A stretch of 64,000 bases of DNA from Serratia fonticola (GCF_006715025.1 NZ_VFMK01000001.1:806001-870000); one strand, 5' to 3'; numbered from the stretch's first letter, positions 7,406 through 18,193 are shown. The notes: a model not told the origin generated them from the sequence alone. A program made the numbers and translations.

Positions 7406-8782
7406 CTATAAGAAGAACGGGCTCGGTTGGAACAGGCGCTCAACGTCTGGTACAAACTTCTTATCAGTAATGAACATGATGACGTGATCGCCTTGCTGGA
7501 TCTTGCTGTTGCCATTAGCAATAATCACATCGTCACCGCGCACAATAGCACCGATAGTCGTACCCGGTGGCAATTTGATTTCTTCTACCATCCGGCCCAC
7601 GACTTTGGACGTGCTTTCATCACCATGGGCAATCGCTTCGATGGCTTCGGCAACCCCGCGACGCAATGAGGATACGCTGACAATGTCGGCCTTACGTACG
7701 TGGCCGAGGAGTGCGGATATGGTCGCCTGCTGCGGTGAAATCGCGATATCAATTACGCTGCCTTGCACCAAATCGACATAGGCACGGCGTTGGATTAACA
7801 CCATGACCTTTTTGGCTCCCATGCGCTTGGCCAGCATGGCGGACATAATATTGGCTTCATCATCGTTGGTGATGGCAATAAATACATCAACCTGCTCAAC
7901 GTGCTCTTCAGCCAACAGCTCCTGATCGGAGGCATCGCCGTAAAATACAATGGTGTCGTGCAGTTGCTCTGCCAGCTCGGCTGCCCGCTGTTGGTTTCGT
8001 TCAATCAACTTCACGTTGTATGATTTTTCCAACCGCTGTGCCAGGCCTGCGCCTACGTTGCCCCCACCGACGATCATGATGCGCTTATAGGGTTTTTCAA
8101 GGCGCTGTAGCTCACTCATCACCGCGCGGATATGCTGTGAAGCAGCCACGAAGAACACCTCATCACCGGCTTCAATGATGGTGGATCCTTGTGGACGGAT
8201 GGGACGATCATGACGAAAAATGGCCGCTACGCGTGTATCAATGTGCGGCATATGTTCGCGCATTGAAGACAGGGCATTACCCACCAGTGGACCACCGTAA
8301 TAGGCTTTTACCGCCGCAATACTGACTTTGCCCTCGGCAAAGTTCACCACTTGCAAAGCACCGGGATATTCGATCAATTTATAGATGTAATCGATAACCA
8401 GCTGTTCAGGGGAAATCAGGTGGTCAATTGGCACGGCTTCAGGATGGAATAGCTTCTCGGACTCACGGATATAGTCCGGTGCCCGGATCCGTGCAATGCG
8501 GTTTGGGGTGTTAAACAGTGAATAGGCAATCTGACAGGCAACCATGTTGGTTTCATCCGAGTTGGTAACGGCAACCAACATGTCGGCGTCTTCGGCACCG
8601 GCTTCACGTAATACGCGTGGATGGGAACCATGCCCCTGAACGACTCGCAGGTCAAATTTATCCTGCAATTGGCGTAGGCGCCCGGTATCAGTATCCACTA
8701 CGGTGATGTCATTATTTTCACCAACCAGGTTTTCTGCCAGCGTCCCGCCAACCTGACCAGCACCAAGAATAATTATTTTCAT
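7406..8782 (-). CDS. trkA: Trk system potassium uptake NAD-binding component
   Basis: TrkA is the cytoplasmic regulatory ring bound to TrkH/TrkG, gating K+ uptake in response to NAD(H) or ATP. The protein is 458 residues, exactly the E. coli length. It has two RCK halves, each with a Rossmann motif: MKIIILGAGQVGGTLAENL at the N-terminus and IMIVGGGNVGAGLAQRL near residue 232. A TrkA-C domain follows each. It is upstream of mscL in the same orientation and 74 bp downstream of rsmB, the usual order rsmB-trkA-mscL. Confidence 0.96.
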   Translation of the reverse strand: MKIIILGAGQVGGTLAENLVGENNDITVVDTDTGRLRQLQDKFDLRVVQGHGSHPRVLREAGAEDADMLVAVTNSDETNMVACQIAYSLFNTPNRIARIRAPDYIRESEKLFHPEAVPIDHLISPEQLVIDYIYKLIEYPGALQVVNFAEGKVSIAAVKAYYGGPLVGNALSSMREHMPHIDTRVAAIFRHDRPIRPQGSTIIEAGDEVFFVAASQHIRAVMSELQRLEKPYKRIMIVGGGNVGAGLAQRLEKSYNVKLIERNQQRAAELAEQLHDTIVFYGDASDQELLAEEHVEQVDVFIAITNDDEANIMSAMLAKRMGAKKVMVLIQRRAYVDLVQGSVIDIAISPQQATISALLGHVRKADIVSVSSLRRGVAEAIEAIAHGDESTSKVVGRMVEEIKLPPGTTIGAIVRGDDVIIANGNSKIQQGDHVIMFITDKKFVPDVERLFQPSPFFL

Positions 8783-8856
8783 CGAATTCTCTGCTCGATC
8801 TGCTACGGCCGTAGCCGATAGTTGAGAGCGCTTGAAAGAAGGGCGCTCTCTTAGAA

Positions 8857-10146
8857 TTACATTTTAATCAGCTTAGCGTAAAAGAAACCATCGCCATCCT
8901 CGGGATGAGGGAGATTTTGCTTACCCGGTGATTGGATATTCCCGGTTTCAACCAGCTTGGCATCGCCGTGGCGTTGCAGGAATGCAGCTATCTGCTCGCT
9001 GTTTTCCTGCGGCAGGATAGAACAGGTTGCATAGACCATAACGCCGCCCGTCTTCAATCGTGGCCAGATAGCTTCCAGGATCTCGCCCTGTAAAGTAGCC
9101 AGTTCGGCGATATCACTGTCACGACGTAACCATTTGATATCCGGATGGCGACGAATGACACCGGTGGCGGAGCAAGGGGCATCCAACAGGATACGATCGA
9201 ACTGCTTATCACCGCACCACTCTTGCGGGTTACGGCCGTCACCTTGGCGAACTTCTGCATGTTGGTGCAGGCGTTGCAGGTTTTCTTTCACCCGGCTCAA
9301 ACGTTGCTCGTCAATATCAACGGCCATCACATGGGCTTTAGGAGCCGCTTCCAGAATATGGGTGGTTTTACCGCCCGGCGCGGCGCAAAGATCGAGGATC
9401 TGTTCGCCGTCTTGCGGATCCAACAGATCAACGCAACCTTGAGCGGAGGCGTCTTGCACCGTGACCCAACCGTCGACAAAGCCTGGCAAATCCGTCACTG
9501 CACAGGGTGCCAACAAACGTATTGCATCGCGATATTCGTTATGGGGAACGGCGGCAATACCCGCCTGTTGCATCAACTGCAAATAATCCTCGCGCTTATG
9601 GTGCACGCGGTTGACGCGTAGCCACATGGGAGGTTTCTGGTTATTGGCATCAACAATTTGTTCCCACTGCGTTGGGTAAGCCTGTTTGATGCGTTTAAGC
9701 AGCCAGCTCGGGTGCAAATAGCGGCTTTCATTGTTGGCAGCACGTGCCAGCAGCTCTTCCTGCTGACGTTGAAACTGACGCAGCACGCCGTTAATCAGCC
9801 CCTTCAACTGAGGGCGTTTCAAGGCAACTGCACCCTCAACCGTTTCTGCCAATACGGCATGTGCAGGAATGCGGGTATACAGTAACTGATACAGACCCAC
9901 CATCAGCAAATAGTGCAACGTGCGCTGCTTACCGGTCAGGGGTTTTGCCATCAGTTGCTGGATACACCATTCGAGTTGCGGCAGCACGCGCAGCGTGCCA
10001 AAGCAGAGCTCTTGCAGTAGCGAACGGTCTTTGTCAGAGATGTTCTTTTGTAATGCGGGCAAAATGGTGCTGAGTGATTGTCCTTGATCCAGGACCTGGC
10101 CGATAGCTTTGGCTGCGTGGCTTCGGAGATTGTATGTGTTTTTCAT
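8857..10146 (-). CDS. rsmB: 16S rRNA m5C967 methyltransferase
   Basis: RsmB uses S-adenosylmethionine to methylate C967 of 16S rRNA. The protein has 429 residues (E. coli 429). The N-terminal third is the NusB-like RNA-binding domain; the rest is the RsmB/NOP Rossmann methyltransferase, with the SAM motif LDLCAAPGGKTTHI and both cysteine motifs DAPCSATGVIRRHP and YATCSILPQEN; the latter Cys is the nucleophile. The start MKNTYNLRSHAAKAIG at 10146 aligns with the family; an upstream ATG at 10194 would add 16 unrelated residues. It lies downstream of fmt in the def-fmt-rsmB-trkA run. Confidence 0.95.
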   Translation of the reverse strand: MKNTYNLRSHAAKAIGQVLDQGQSLSTILPALQKNISDKDRSLLQELCFGTLRVLPQLEWCIQQLMAKPLTGKQRTLHYLLMVGLYQLLYTRIPAHAVLAETVEGAVALKRPQLKGLINGVLRQFQRQQEELLARAANNESRYLHPSWLLKRIKQAYPTQWEQIVDANNQKPPMWLRVNRVHHKREDYLQLMQQAGIAAVPHNEYRDAIRLLAPCAVTDLPGFVDGWVTVQDASAQGCVDLLDPQDGEQILDLCAAPGGKTTHILEAAPKAHVMAVDIDEQRLSRVKENLQRLHQHAEVRQGDGRNPQEWCGDKQFDRILLDAPCSATGVIRRHPDIKWLRRDSDIAELATLQGEILEAIWPRLKTGGVMVYATCSILPQENSEQIAAFLQRHGDAKLVETGNIQSPGKQNLPHPEDGDGFFYAKLIKM

Positions 10147-10218
10147 AGGCTGAAGCTGATAACGATCGGCATTAAGAAAGAAACAGCCCGGCATAGGCGG
10201 CCGGGCAATGGGCGAGGT

Positions 10219-11163
10219 TTACAACCGATTTCCAGGCGTGAACCATTCGCGGCGTGAATTCAGTAAATCCTGGGCCGACATTGGCTTTTTACCCGCAGGC
10301 TGCAGTTGCGTCAGGTTCAAAATACCTTCCGCAGTGGCAACCTGAATACCGTTTTTATCGGCATGCACTATGGTGCCGGGTTCTGCGTTGGCGGTTTCCG
10401 GCAGAACGGTAGCCTGCCAGACTTTCACCGGCTGATCTTCGAGGATGAAATAGCTGACTGGCCATGGGTTGAACGCACGAATACAGCGTTCCAGTTGTTC
10501 AGCCGAAAGGCTCCAGTCCAGGCGCGCTTCTTCCTTGCTTAATTTTTCAGCATAGGTGACTTGCGTTTCATCTTGGACTTCACGCGTAACCTTACCGACA
10601 GCCAACTGCTGCAAGGTCGCCAGCAACCCTTGAGGCCCCAGTTCCGCCAGCTTGTTGTAAAGGCTGGCGCTGGTATCGGTGGCTTCGATCGGGCAAGCGA
10701 TCTTGTGCATCATGTCGCCGGTATCGAGGCCAACATCCATCTGCATGATGGTTACGCCGGTTTCACTGTCGCCAGCCCACAGTGCACGTTGGATCGGGGC
10801 GGCACCGCGCCAGCGCGGTAGCAGAGATCCATGAACGTTGATGCAACCCAGGCGTGGCATATCCAGCACGGCTTTTGGCAGAATCAGGCCATAAGCAACC
10901 ACCACCATCACGTCGGCATTGAGATCGGCAACCAAGCGCTGATTCTCCTCCGGGCGTAGGGATTTAGGCTGAAATACGGGGATCTGGTGTTGTTCGGCCA
11001 GCACTTTGACCGGGCTTGGCGTCAACTTGTTACCGCGCCCGGCAGGGCGATCGGGTTGAGTGAATACACCGACAATCTGGTGCTTAGACGACAACAGCGC
11101 GTCTAGGTGACGCGCTGCGAAGTCTGGAGTTCCGGCAAAAATAATCCGTAAAGAATCAGACAC
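10219..11163 (-). CDS. fmt: Methionyl-tRNA formyltransferase
   Basis: Fmt transfers a formyl group from 10-formyltetrahydrofolate to Met-tRNA-fMet for initiation. It has 314 residues (E. coli 315). The N-terminal hydrolase/transferase fold contains INVHGSLLPRWRGAAPIQRAL (folate and catalytic Asn/His) and the catalytic Asp in MDVGLDTGDM; the C-terminal OB-like domain (from about 208) binds tRNA. It is 17 bp downstream of def, whose product later removes the formyl group. A GC-rich hairpin (GCCCGGC / GGCCGGGC) lies in the gap to rsmB. Confidence 0.97.
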   Translation of the reverse strand: MSDSLRIIFAGTPDFAARHLDALLSSKHQIVGVFTQPDRPAGRGNKLTPSPVKVLAEQHQIPVFQPKSLRPEENQRLVADLNADVMVVVAYGLILPKAVLDMPRLGCINVHGSLLPRWRGAAPIQRALWAGDSETGVTIMQMDVGLDTGDMMHKIACPIEATDTSASLYNKLAELGPQGLLATLQQLAVGKVTREVQDETQVTYAEKLSKEEARLDWSLSAEQLERCIRAFNPWPVSYFILEDQPVKVWQATVLPETANAEPGTIVHADKNGIQVATAEGILNLTQLQPAGKKPMSAQDLLNSRREWFTPGNRL

Positions 11164-11180
11164 GTTGATTTCCTGATCGG

Positions 11181-11690
11181 TTAGGCGCGTGCGTTAAGCT
11201 TGGCCATCTTTTCCAGTTTCTGACGGATACGTTGGCGTTTCAGCGGCGACAGGTAATCGACAAACAACTTACCCACCAGATGATCCATTTCGTGCTGGAT
11301 ACAGATAGCCAGCAGATCATCGGCTTCGAGCTCAAAAGGTTGTCCTTCACGATCAAGAGCACGGATCTTCACTTTCTCTGCGCGTGGCACCAACGCCCGC
11401 TGTTCAGGGATGGAAAGACAACCTTCTTCGATACCGGTTTCTCCGCTTTTTTCCAGCAGTTCCGGGTTGATCAATACCAGGCGTTGATCGCGGTTCTCAG
11501 AAACGTCAATAACGATAATACGCTGATGGATATCGACCTGTGTCGCAGCCAGACCAATGCCTTCCTCTGCGTACATGGTTTCAAACATATCATCCACGAT
11601 GCGCTGGACATCTGCATTGACTTCTTTTACCGGGGCCGCAATTTTGCGTAGCCGCTCGTCTGGGAAATGTAATACCTGCAAGACTGACAT
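11181..11690 (-). CDS. def: Peptide deformylase
   Basis: Def removes the N-terminal formyl group from nascent proteins at the ribosome exit. It has 169 residues. All three signature motifs are present: GIGLAATQV (motif I), EGCLS (motif II, metal-ligand Cys) and QHEMDHLVGKLF (motif III, HExxH with two metal His and the catalytic Glu). It is divergent from dprA, and forms the def-fmt-rsmB-trkA transcription unit. Confidence 0.97.
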   Translation of the reverse strand: MSVLQVLHFPDERLRKIAAPVKEVNADVQRIVDDMFETMYAEEGIGLAATQVDIHQRIIVIDVSENRDQRLVLINPELLEKSGETGIEEGCLSIPEQRALVPRAEKVKIRALDREGQPFELEADDLLAICIQHEMDHLVGKLFVDYLSPLKRQRIRQKLEKMAKLNARA

Positions 11691-11822
11691 ATATCTTTAG
11701 ATCTGTATCCGAGTGATAAAGGGAGATTAGCTTCTATTCTAGACATTTCCTGACCTGATTGACAGCATCCTTGACCAATTGCACGAATTGGTAACACCCC
11801 ATTATCAGCGAGGGAATGCACG

Positions 11823-12944
11823 ATGCAGCCAGAAGAAATCGCTTTACGCATGCATGCAGTCACAGGGATTGATGCGCGGCAGGGAAGCCATATTATCGAT
11901 TGCTTAATAGCCGCAGGAGGGAATCCTTACCCTCTGCTAAGGCCAGCGGGGCTAGATGAGAAGCAACGTCAACAATTTCAGCGCGGCCATCGGGAGTACC
12001 TCAATACCACGCTCAAGTGGTTGGAACAGGAGGGAAATCATCTGGTGCGCTATGGTGGAGCAGGATATCCCGACTCCCTGGCTCATATTGATGATGCACC
12101 GTTATTGCTGATGGTAAAAGGTGATACTACGGCTCTGCAACTCCCGCAGATAGCCATGGTTGGTAGCCGCCAGTTCAGTCACTATGGCAAGCATTGGGGG
12201 ACTTATTTCGCTTCCGGCCTGGTGAACTGTGGCTTTGCGGTGACCAGCGGTTTGGCCATGGGGATTGACGGCATTTGCCACCGTGCGGCATTGCAGGCGC
12301 AGGGGGTTACGGTTGCCGTGTTGGGCAGCGGCCTGGCAAATATTTACCCACGCCGCCATCGTCATCTTGCCGAACAAATTATTGAACAGGGAGGCGCACT
12401 CGTTTCTGAACATCTGGTCACCGCTCTGCCCTTGGCTGCCCACTTCCCGCGGCGTAACCGTATTATCAGTGGGTTAAGTGTGGGAGTGGTGATCATAGAA
12501 GCGGCACTGCGTAGCGGTTCGTTGATTACCGCCCGTTATGCGCTGGAACAAGGGCGTGAAGTGTTTGCTTTACCGGGAGCGTTGGGTAATCCAATGTGTG
12601 AGGGAACACATTGGTTGATCCAGCAAGGAGCCAGTCTGGTGACGGGTCCTAAAGATATTGCGGAACAGTTAGGAAGTGGTCTGCATTGGCTGTCTGTGAG
12701 TGAAAATACAACTATTTCTGCATCAGAGGACGAAGTTGAATTGCCATTTGCTGATGTGTTGGCTAACGTAGGAGATGAGGTGACACCTGTTGACGTCGTC
12801 GCTGAACGTGCCGGCCAACCTGTGCCAGAGGTGGTAATCAAGTTACTCGATCTGGAGTTAGCAGGGTGGATCGCAGCTGTACCCGGCGGCTATGTCCGAA
12901 TAAGGAGGGCAGGCCATGTTCGACGTACTCATGTATTTGTTTGA
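11823..12944 (+). CDS. dprA: DNA-processing protein DprA (Smf)
   Basis: DprA binds single-stranded DNA and loads RecA during natural transformation; in enterobacteria its physiological role is less clear. The 373 residues align with E. coli Smf throughout. The central Rossmann-like domain has VGSRQFSHYG, TSGLAMGIDGICHRAAL, AVLGSGL and PRRNRIISGLS; the C-terminal winged-helix (DVVAERAGQPVPEVVIKLLDLELAGWIAAVPGGYVR) is complete. Its last 29 bases overlap the start of smg in another frame, so translation is coupled. Divergent from def across a 132-bp gap. Confidence 0.94.
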   Translation: MQPEEIALRMHAVTGIDARQGSHIIDCLIAAGGNPYPLLRPAGLDEKQRQQFQRGHREYLNTTLKWLEQEGNHLVRYGGAGYPDSLAHIDDAPLLLMVKGDTTALQLPQIAMVGSRQFSHYGKHWGTYFASGLVNCGFAVTSGLAMGIDGICHRAALQAQGVTVAVLGSGLANIYPRRHRHLAEQIIEQGGALVSEHLVTALPLAAHFPRRNRIISGLSVGVVIIEAALRSGSLITARYALEQGREVFALPGALGNPMCEGTHWLIQQGASLVTGPKDIAEQLGSGLHWLSVSENTTISASEDEVELPFADVLANVGDEVTPVDVVAERAGQPVPEVVIKLLDLELAGWIAAVPGGYVRIRRAGHVRRTHVFV

Positions 12945-13389
12945 AACTTATATCCACAATGAGCCAGAGATGCACGTTGACCAGGATACCCTGACCGACG
13001 ATCTTGCCGAAGCAGGATTTGATCGGGATGATATCTACAATGCGTTGAACTGGCTTGAAAAACTTGCAGACCTCCAGGAAGGCGAGAATGCCCCTTATTT
13101 TATGGATGCCGATCCGTTGGCTATGCGGATCTATACCGAAGAAGAGAGCGTGCGTTTAGATGCCAGTTGCCGTGGTTTTCTCCTGTTCCTGGAACAGATT
13201 CAGGTATTGAACCTCGAAACCCGTGAAATGGTTATCGATCGTGTGATGGCTTTGGATAATACGGAATTCGATCTCGAAGACCTGAAATGGGTGGTGTTGA
13301 TGGTGCTGTTCAATATCCCTGGATATGAGAGTGCTTATCAGCAAATGGAAGAACTGTTATTTGAAGTCAACGAGGGTTACTTGCACTGA
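12916..13389 (+). CDS. smg: Smg, DUF494 family protein
   Basis: A 157-residue acidic protein (MFDVLMYLFETYIHNEPEM...) matching E. coli Smg. The family is conserved next to dprA in gammaproteobacteria but its function is not established. The sequence is helical and rich in Glu/Asp, with no membrane segment or metal motif. The start is inside the dprA coding region, preceded by AAGGAGGG, a strong ribosome-binding site. Confidence 0.92.
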   Translation: MFDVLMYLFETYIHNEPEMHVDQDTLTDDLAEAGFDRDDIYNALNWLEKLADLQEGENAPYFMDADPLAMRIYTEEESVRLDASCRGFLLFLEQIQVLNLETREMVIDRVMALDNTEFDLEDLKWVVLMVLFNIPGYESAYQQMEELLFEVNEGYLH

Positions 13390-13402
13390 GCTGGTGACAA
13401 AT

Positions 13403-13603
13403 ATTATCCGTCATACTTCAAGTTACAGGTGCGTTGACTTCACTCGGTTACTCGGCCTATCGGTGGCCTCGCCCTTTGGAGGCCGCTGCAAGCCGCGTTC
13501 AAATCTGCCAGGAGCAGATTTGTCATCCCAGCCACATAGCGATCTATGCTCCTGGGAACTCTCGAGTTTGTCGCCTTCCTGCAACTGGAATTATTTAGGA
13601 TAA
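13403..13603. repeat. ERIC element, long variant (about 200 bp)
   Basis: Terminal inverted repeats TATCC...ACTTCAAGTTACAG and CTGCAACTGGAATT...GGATA flank a core with CCCAGCCAC...CTCCTGGG, the ERIC hairpin. Between the left end and the core is an extra segment of about 70-80 bp (TACTCGGCC-like start, CGTTCAAATCTG...AGATTTGTCA end) also found in the element at 38494. It occupies the whole smg-yrdD gap, ending 11 bp before yrdD. Confidence 0.8.
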
Positions 13604-13613
13604 ATAATAAGTT

Positions 13614-14159
13614 ATGACAAAAACAGCGATTTTTGCCACCAGGCAAAATGAACCTTGTCCAGAGTGCGGGGCCGAATTAGTGATCCGCAGTGGTCGCCAC
13701 GGCCCCTTCCTTGGCTGTTCCCAATATCCTGAATGCCAATATATCCGGCCTTTAAAGGCGCAGGCCGACGGCCATATTGTCAAAGTGCTGGAGGGCCAGG
13801 AATGCCCGAAGTGCCAAGCGACTTTGGTGTTACGTCAGGGGCGTTATGGGATGTTTATCGGCTGTAGCCACTATCCCGAATGCGATCATACTGAAGTGAT
13901 CGACAAGCCGGATGAAACCAGCATCGCTTGTCCTCAGTGTGGTCAGGGTAAATTACTGCAGCGTAAATCCCGCTACGGTAAAGTGTTTCACTCCTGTGAT
14001 CGTTATCCAGAATGCCAATTTGCCCTCAATTTTAAACCCGTCGCCGGTGAATGTGCCTATTGCCACTATCCATTATTGATGGAAAAGCGCACGGCAAAAG
14101 GTCCAGCGCTTTGCTGCGCCAGTAAACTGTGCGGAAAACCCGTCGCAATCACAGAATAA
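13614..14159 (+). CDS. yrdD: Topoisomerase I C-terminal zinc-ribbon protein YrdD
   Basis: A 181-residue protein made almost entirely of zinc ribbons: CPECGAELVIRSGRHGPFLGCSQYPEC, a second CPKC...GCSHYPEC, a third CPQCG...SCDRYPEC, and a degenerate fourth (CAYC...CCASKLCG). These match the C-terminal zinc fingers of DNA topoisomerase I, so single-strand nucleic-acid binding is likely; there is no catalytic topoisomerase domain. The E. coli homologue occupies the same place between smg and tsaC. Exact cellular role is not established. Confidence 0.88.
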   Translation: MTKTAIFATRQNEPCPECGAELVIRSGRHGPFLGCSQYPECQYIRPLKAQADGHIVKVLEGQECPKCQATLVLRQGRYGMFIGCSHYPECDHTEVIDKPDETSIACPQCGQGKLLQRKSRYGKVFHSCDRYPECQFALNFKPVAGECAYCHYPLLMEKRTAKGPALCCASKLCGKPVAITE

Positions 14160-14166
14160 TCACGTT

Positions 14167-14736
14167 ATGAGCTCAGAACACAATTCCACTTTCGCACCTA
14201 TTATTACTGCGCTGGAAAACCAGCAGGTTATCGCCTACCCAACAGAGGCCGTATTCGGCCTGGGGTGTGATCCTGATAGCGAACAGGCCGTCATGGCTTT
14301 ACTTGATTTGAAGCAGCGTCCGTGGGAGAAGGGCCTGATCCTGATTGCTGCCGATTACTCGCAGCTAACGCCCTATATTGATGACAGCGTATTGAGTGAA
14401 CAGCAACGTGCCGCGATTTTCGCCAGTTGGCCTGGCCCGGTAACCTGGGTGATCCCGGCAAAACCGCAAACCCCCCGTTTTCTTACCGGTCGCTTCAGTT
14501 CGCTGGCGGTACGTGTTAGCGATCATCCTTTGGTGCAGCAACTTTGTCGCCAGTTCGGTAAGCCCCTGGTTTCGACCAGTGCCAATTTAAGTGGTGAGGA
14601 ACCGTGCCGTACCGTGGCAGAAGTGATGCAGCAGTTCGGTAGCGCTTTCCCTGTATTGGTCGGTAATGTGGGAGGGCGATTGAACCCTTCAGAAATCAAA
14701 GATGCTTTGACCGGCGAGCAGATCCGTCAGGGGTAG
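14167..14736 (+). CDS. tsaC: Threonylcarbamoyl-AMP synthase
   Basis: TsaC makes threonylcarbamoyl-AMP from Thr, bicarbonate and ATP, the first step of t6A37 formation in ANN-decoding tRNAs. The 189-residue protein is a single YrdC domain with the conserved N-terminal substrate pocket IAYPTEAVFGLGCDPDSEQAV, the KxRPxxKGLILI-like segment (LKQRPWEKGLILIA) and LVSTSANLSGEEPCRT. It lies between yrdD and aroE with 7-12 bp gaps, so the three are probably one operon. Confidence 0.95.
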   Translation: MSSEHNSTFAPIITALENQQVIAYPTEAVFGLGCDPDSEQAVMALLDLKQRPWEKGLILIAADYSQLTPYIDDSVLSEQQRAAIFASWPGPVTWVIPAKPQTPRFLTGRFSSLAVRVSDHPLVQQLCRQFGKPLVSTSANLSGEEPCRTVAEVMQQFGSAFPVLVGNVGGRLNPSEIKDALTGEQIRQG

Positions 14737-14748
14737 TGGAGGTTATAT

Positions 14749-15567
14749 ATGGAGAAGTTCGCGGTATTCGGTAATCCCATTGCTCACAGCAAGTCCCCTC
14801 GTATTCATGCGCTTTTTGCACAGCAAACCGGGATTGAACATCCTTATGGCACCGTGCTGGCGCCGTTAGACGGATTTGAACATAGTCTGCAGCAGTTTAT
14901 TGCTGCAGGTGGCAAAGGGGCCAATGTCACCGTGCCGTTTAAAGAGCGTGCCTATGAGGTGGCTGACCAGTTAAGTGAAAGAGCTGCAATGGCTGGGGCG
15001 GTGAACACGCTCAAGGTATTAGCAGATGGAGAATTGCTGGGGGATAACACTGACGGGATTGGATTGCTGTCAGATCTTGAGCGCCAACAACTGGTGCAGC
15101 CAAGCGATCGCGTACTTCTTATTGGGGCTGGTGGGGCTGCGCGAGGTGTTATTCTGCCATTGCTCTCTTTTGGGTGCGAGGTTGTACTCACGAACCGTAC
15201 TTTCAGTCGGGCACAGCAACTGGCAGAAGTGTTCCAACATCTGGGTGAGATCGTCGCCTTGCCAATGGATCGACTCGATCAGCAGCAGTTTGATTTAATG
15301 ATCAACGCGACCGCGTCAGGGATCAATGATGAGGTCCCGGCGTTGCCTGATAGCATAGTGAATACAACGACCCGCTGTTACGACATGTTCTACCGTCAAG
15401 GTGGCACTCCATTTTTGGCCTGGGCGCAGCAACTGGGGGCGCAACAGACTGCGGATGGCTTGGGGATGCTGGTGGGGCAGGCTGCACATGCTTTCTTTTT
15501 GTGGCACGGTGTTATGCCAGAGATCGAACCCGTGCTGGAACAATTGCGTAAAGAAATGGCCTGTTGA
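14749..15567 (+). CDS. aroE: Shikimate dehydrogenase (NADP+)
   Basis: AroE reduces 3-dehydroshikimate to shikimate with NADPH in aromatic amino-acid synthesis. It has 272 residues as in E. coli. Visible motifs: FGNPIAHSKSPRIHALFA (shikimate-binding Ser pair), NVTVPFKE (catalytic Lys), NTDGIG (catalytic Asp), the nucleotide-binding GAGGAARGVILP and the NADP-specific NRTFSRA. In E. coli a small gene, yrdB, follows; here only 41 bp separate aroE from the convergent yrdA, so yrdB is absent from this position. Confidence 0.97.
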   Translation: MEKFAVFGNPIAHSKSPRIHALFAQQTGIEHPYGTVLAPLDGFEHSLQQFIAAGGKGANVTVPFKERAYEVADQLSERAAMAGAVNTLKVLADGELLGDNTDGIGLLSDLERQQLVQPSDRVLLIGAGGAARGVILPLLSFGCEVVLTNRTFSRAQQLAEVFQHLGEIVALPMDRLDQQQFDLMINATASGINDEVPALPDSIVNTTTRCYDMFYRQGGTPFLAWAQQLGAQQTADGLGMLVGQAAHAFFLWHGVMPEIEPVLEQLRKEMAC

Positions 15568-15608
15568 GTTTTGCTCCCGCTTGAGCAAGGCAAGCAGGAG
15601 CGGGAAAA

Positions 15609-16151
15609 TCAGATATCTTCTGAAAGGTATTCGTCTTTCCAGCGCACATAGTTTTTGGCGGAATAGCGTAATCCCTCTATTTCCTCTGGCGTAAGAGCCC
15701 GGACTTTGCGCACCGGGCTACCAACGTATAAGTAGCCACTCTCCAGCCGCTTGCCAGGGGCGACCAGGCTGCCTGCACCAATCATTACATCATCTTCTAT
15801 TACCGCACCGTCTAGCAGGATCGATCCCATTCCTACCAACACGCGGTTACCAATATGGCAACCGTGCAGCATGGCTTTGTGCCCGACAGTGACATCCTCG
15901 CCAATCAATAAGGGGTAACCCGCCGGATTATAATCAGACTGATGGGTGACATGCAGAACGCTGCCGTCCTGAATGTTGCTGCGTGCGCCAATCTTTACTG
16001 CGTTAACATCACCGCGAATGGCAACCAGGGGCCAGATGCTGACATCATCAGACAGTTCGACGTTGCCGATCACCACACTGGAAGGATCGATCATGACGCG
16101 GAGGCCAATTTGAGGGGAATAATGAAGATAAGAACGCACGGTATTGGACAT
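15609..16151 (-). CDS. yrdA: Gamma-carbonic-anhydrase-like hexapeptide protein YrdA
   Basis: A 180-residue left-handed beta-helix protein of the gamma-carbonic anhydrase (CaiE/PaaY/YrdA) superfamily. Hexapeptide repeats such as VVIGNVELSDDVSIWPLVAI and IGNRVLVGMGSILLDGAVI run through the centre. Three histidines in the expected places (SVLHVTH and VTVGHKAMLHGC) could bind metal at a trimer interface. Enzymatic activity of this clade is not settled. It is divergently placed beside the rRNA operon and convergent with aroE. Confidence 0.9.
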   Translation of the reverse strand: MSNTVRSYLHYSPQIGLRVMIDPSSVVIGNVELSDDVSIWPLVAIRGDVNAVKIGARSNIQDGSVLHVTHQSDYNPAGYPLLIGEDVTVGHKAMLHGCHIGNRVLVGMGSILLDGAVIEDDVMIGAGSLVAPGKRLESGYLYVGSPVRKVRALTPEEIEGLRYSAKNYVRWKDEYLSEDI

Positions 16152-16316
16152 GGTAAAGCCTCACATCAGGATCATATTACCGGCAATACTAGCCCCTGGC
16201 GGTGGAATTACAACCAATCTGCGGCGTAGATCCCATGGAGAATGACCATGATCGGGCAAGATCCACACGAAAGGGCGGAAAAGTGCGCAGTCGGAAAGAA
16301 AAGATCCAAAAAGGGG

Positions 16317-16344
16317 TTGTGCAAAAAAAACGGATCCCTATAAT
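16317..16344 (+). promoter_or_regulatory. rRNA operon promoter P1
   Basis: TTGTGC (16317-16322), a 16-bp spacer and TATAAT (16339-16344), followed by the GC-rich discriminator GCGCCTCCA, reproduce the layout of E. coli rrn P1, which is controlled by ppGpp/DksA, initiating NTP and Fis. The A-rich and G-rich sequence just upstream would hold the UP element and Fis sites. yrdA lies about 170 bp further upstream, divergent. Confidence 0.9.
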
Positions 16345-16421
16345 GCGCCTCCATCGACACGGAACATGTGAACAACTTCACAGCGTCTCCGGGGGTCGCA
16401 GAGAAAAACCTGAAATTAAGG

Positions 16422-16449
16422 TTGACTCTGAAAGAGGAAAGCGTATTAT
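16422..16449 (+). promoter_or_regulatory. rRNA operon promoter P2
   Basis: TTGACT (16422-16427), a 16-bp spacer and TATTAT (16444-16449), closely matching E. coli rrn P2 in both sequence (GTTGACTCTG...GCGTATTAT) and distance, about 105 bp, from P1. Confidence 0.88.
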
Positions 16450-16488
16450 ACGCCACCTCGAGTTAGCAAGCGAAAGCGCGTAACTCAC

Positions 16489-16501
16489 TGCTCTTTAACA
16501 A
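16489..16501 (+). promoter_or_regulatory. boxA antitermination site in the rrn leader
   Basis: TGCTCTTTAACAA is the canonical boxA recognized as RNA by NusB/NusE, allowing Nus-factor antitermination through the rRNA operon. A second copy is in the 16S-23S spacer at 18625. Confidence 0.9.
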
Positions 16502-16653
16502 TTTATCAGACAATCTGTGTGGGCACTCACAAGACGATATCCAGCTGCTTTTGCAGCAAAAAAATATCAAGTCTTGAAGAGTGACTAACTGAAGTAAAAT
16601 TCATGCAGTTGATTTTCGAGCATCGCTTCACGAGTTGAAGCACATCAAGCTTT

Positions 16654-18193
<1,540 letters not shown>

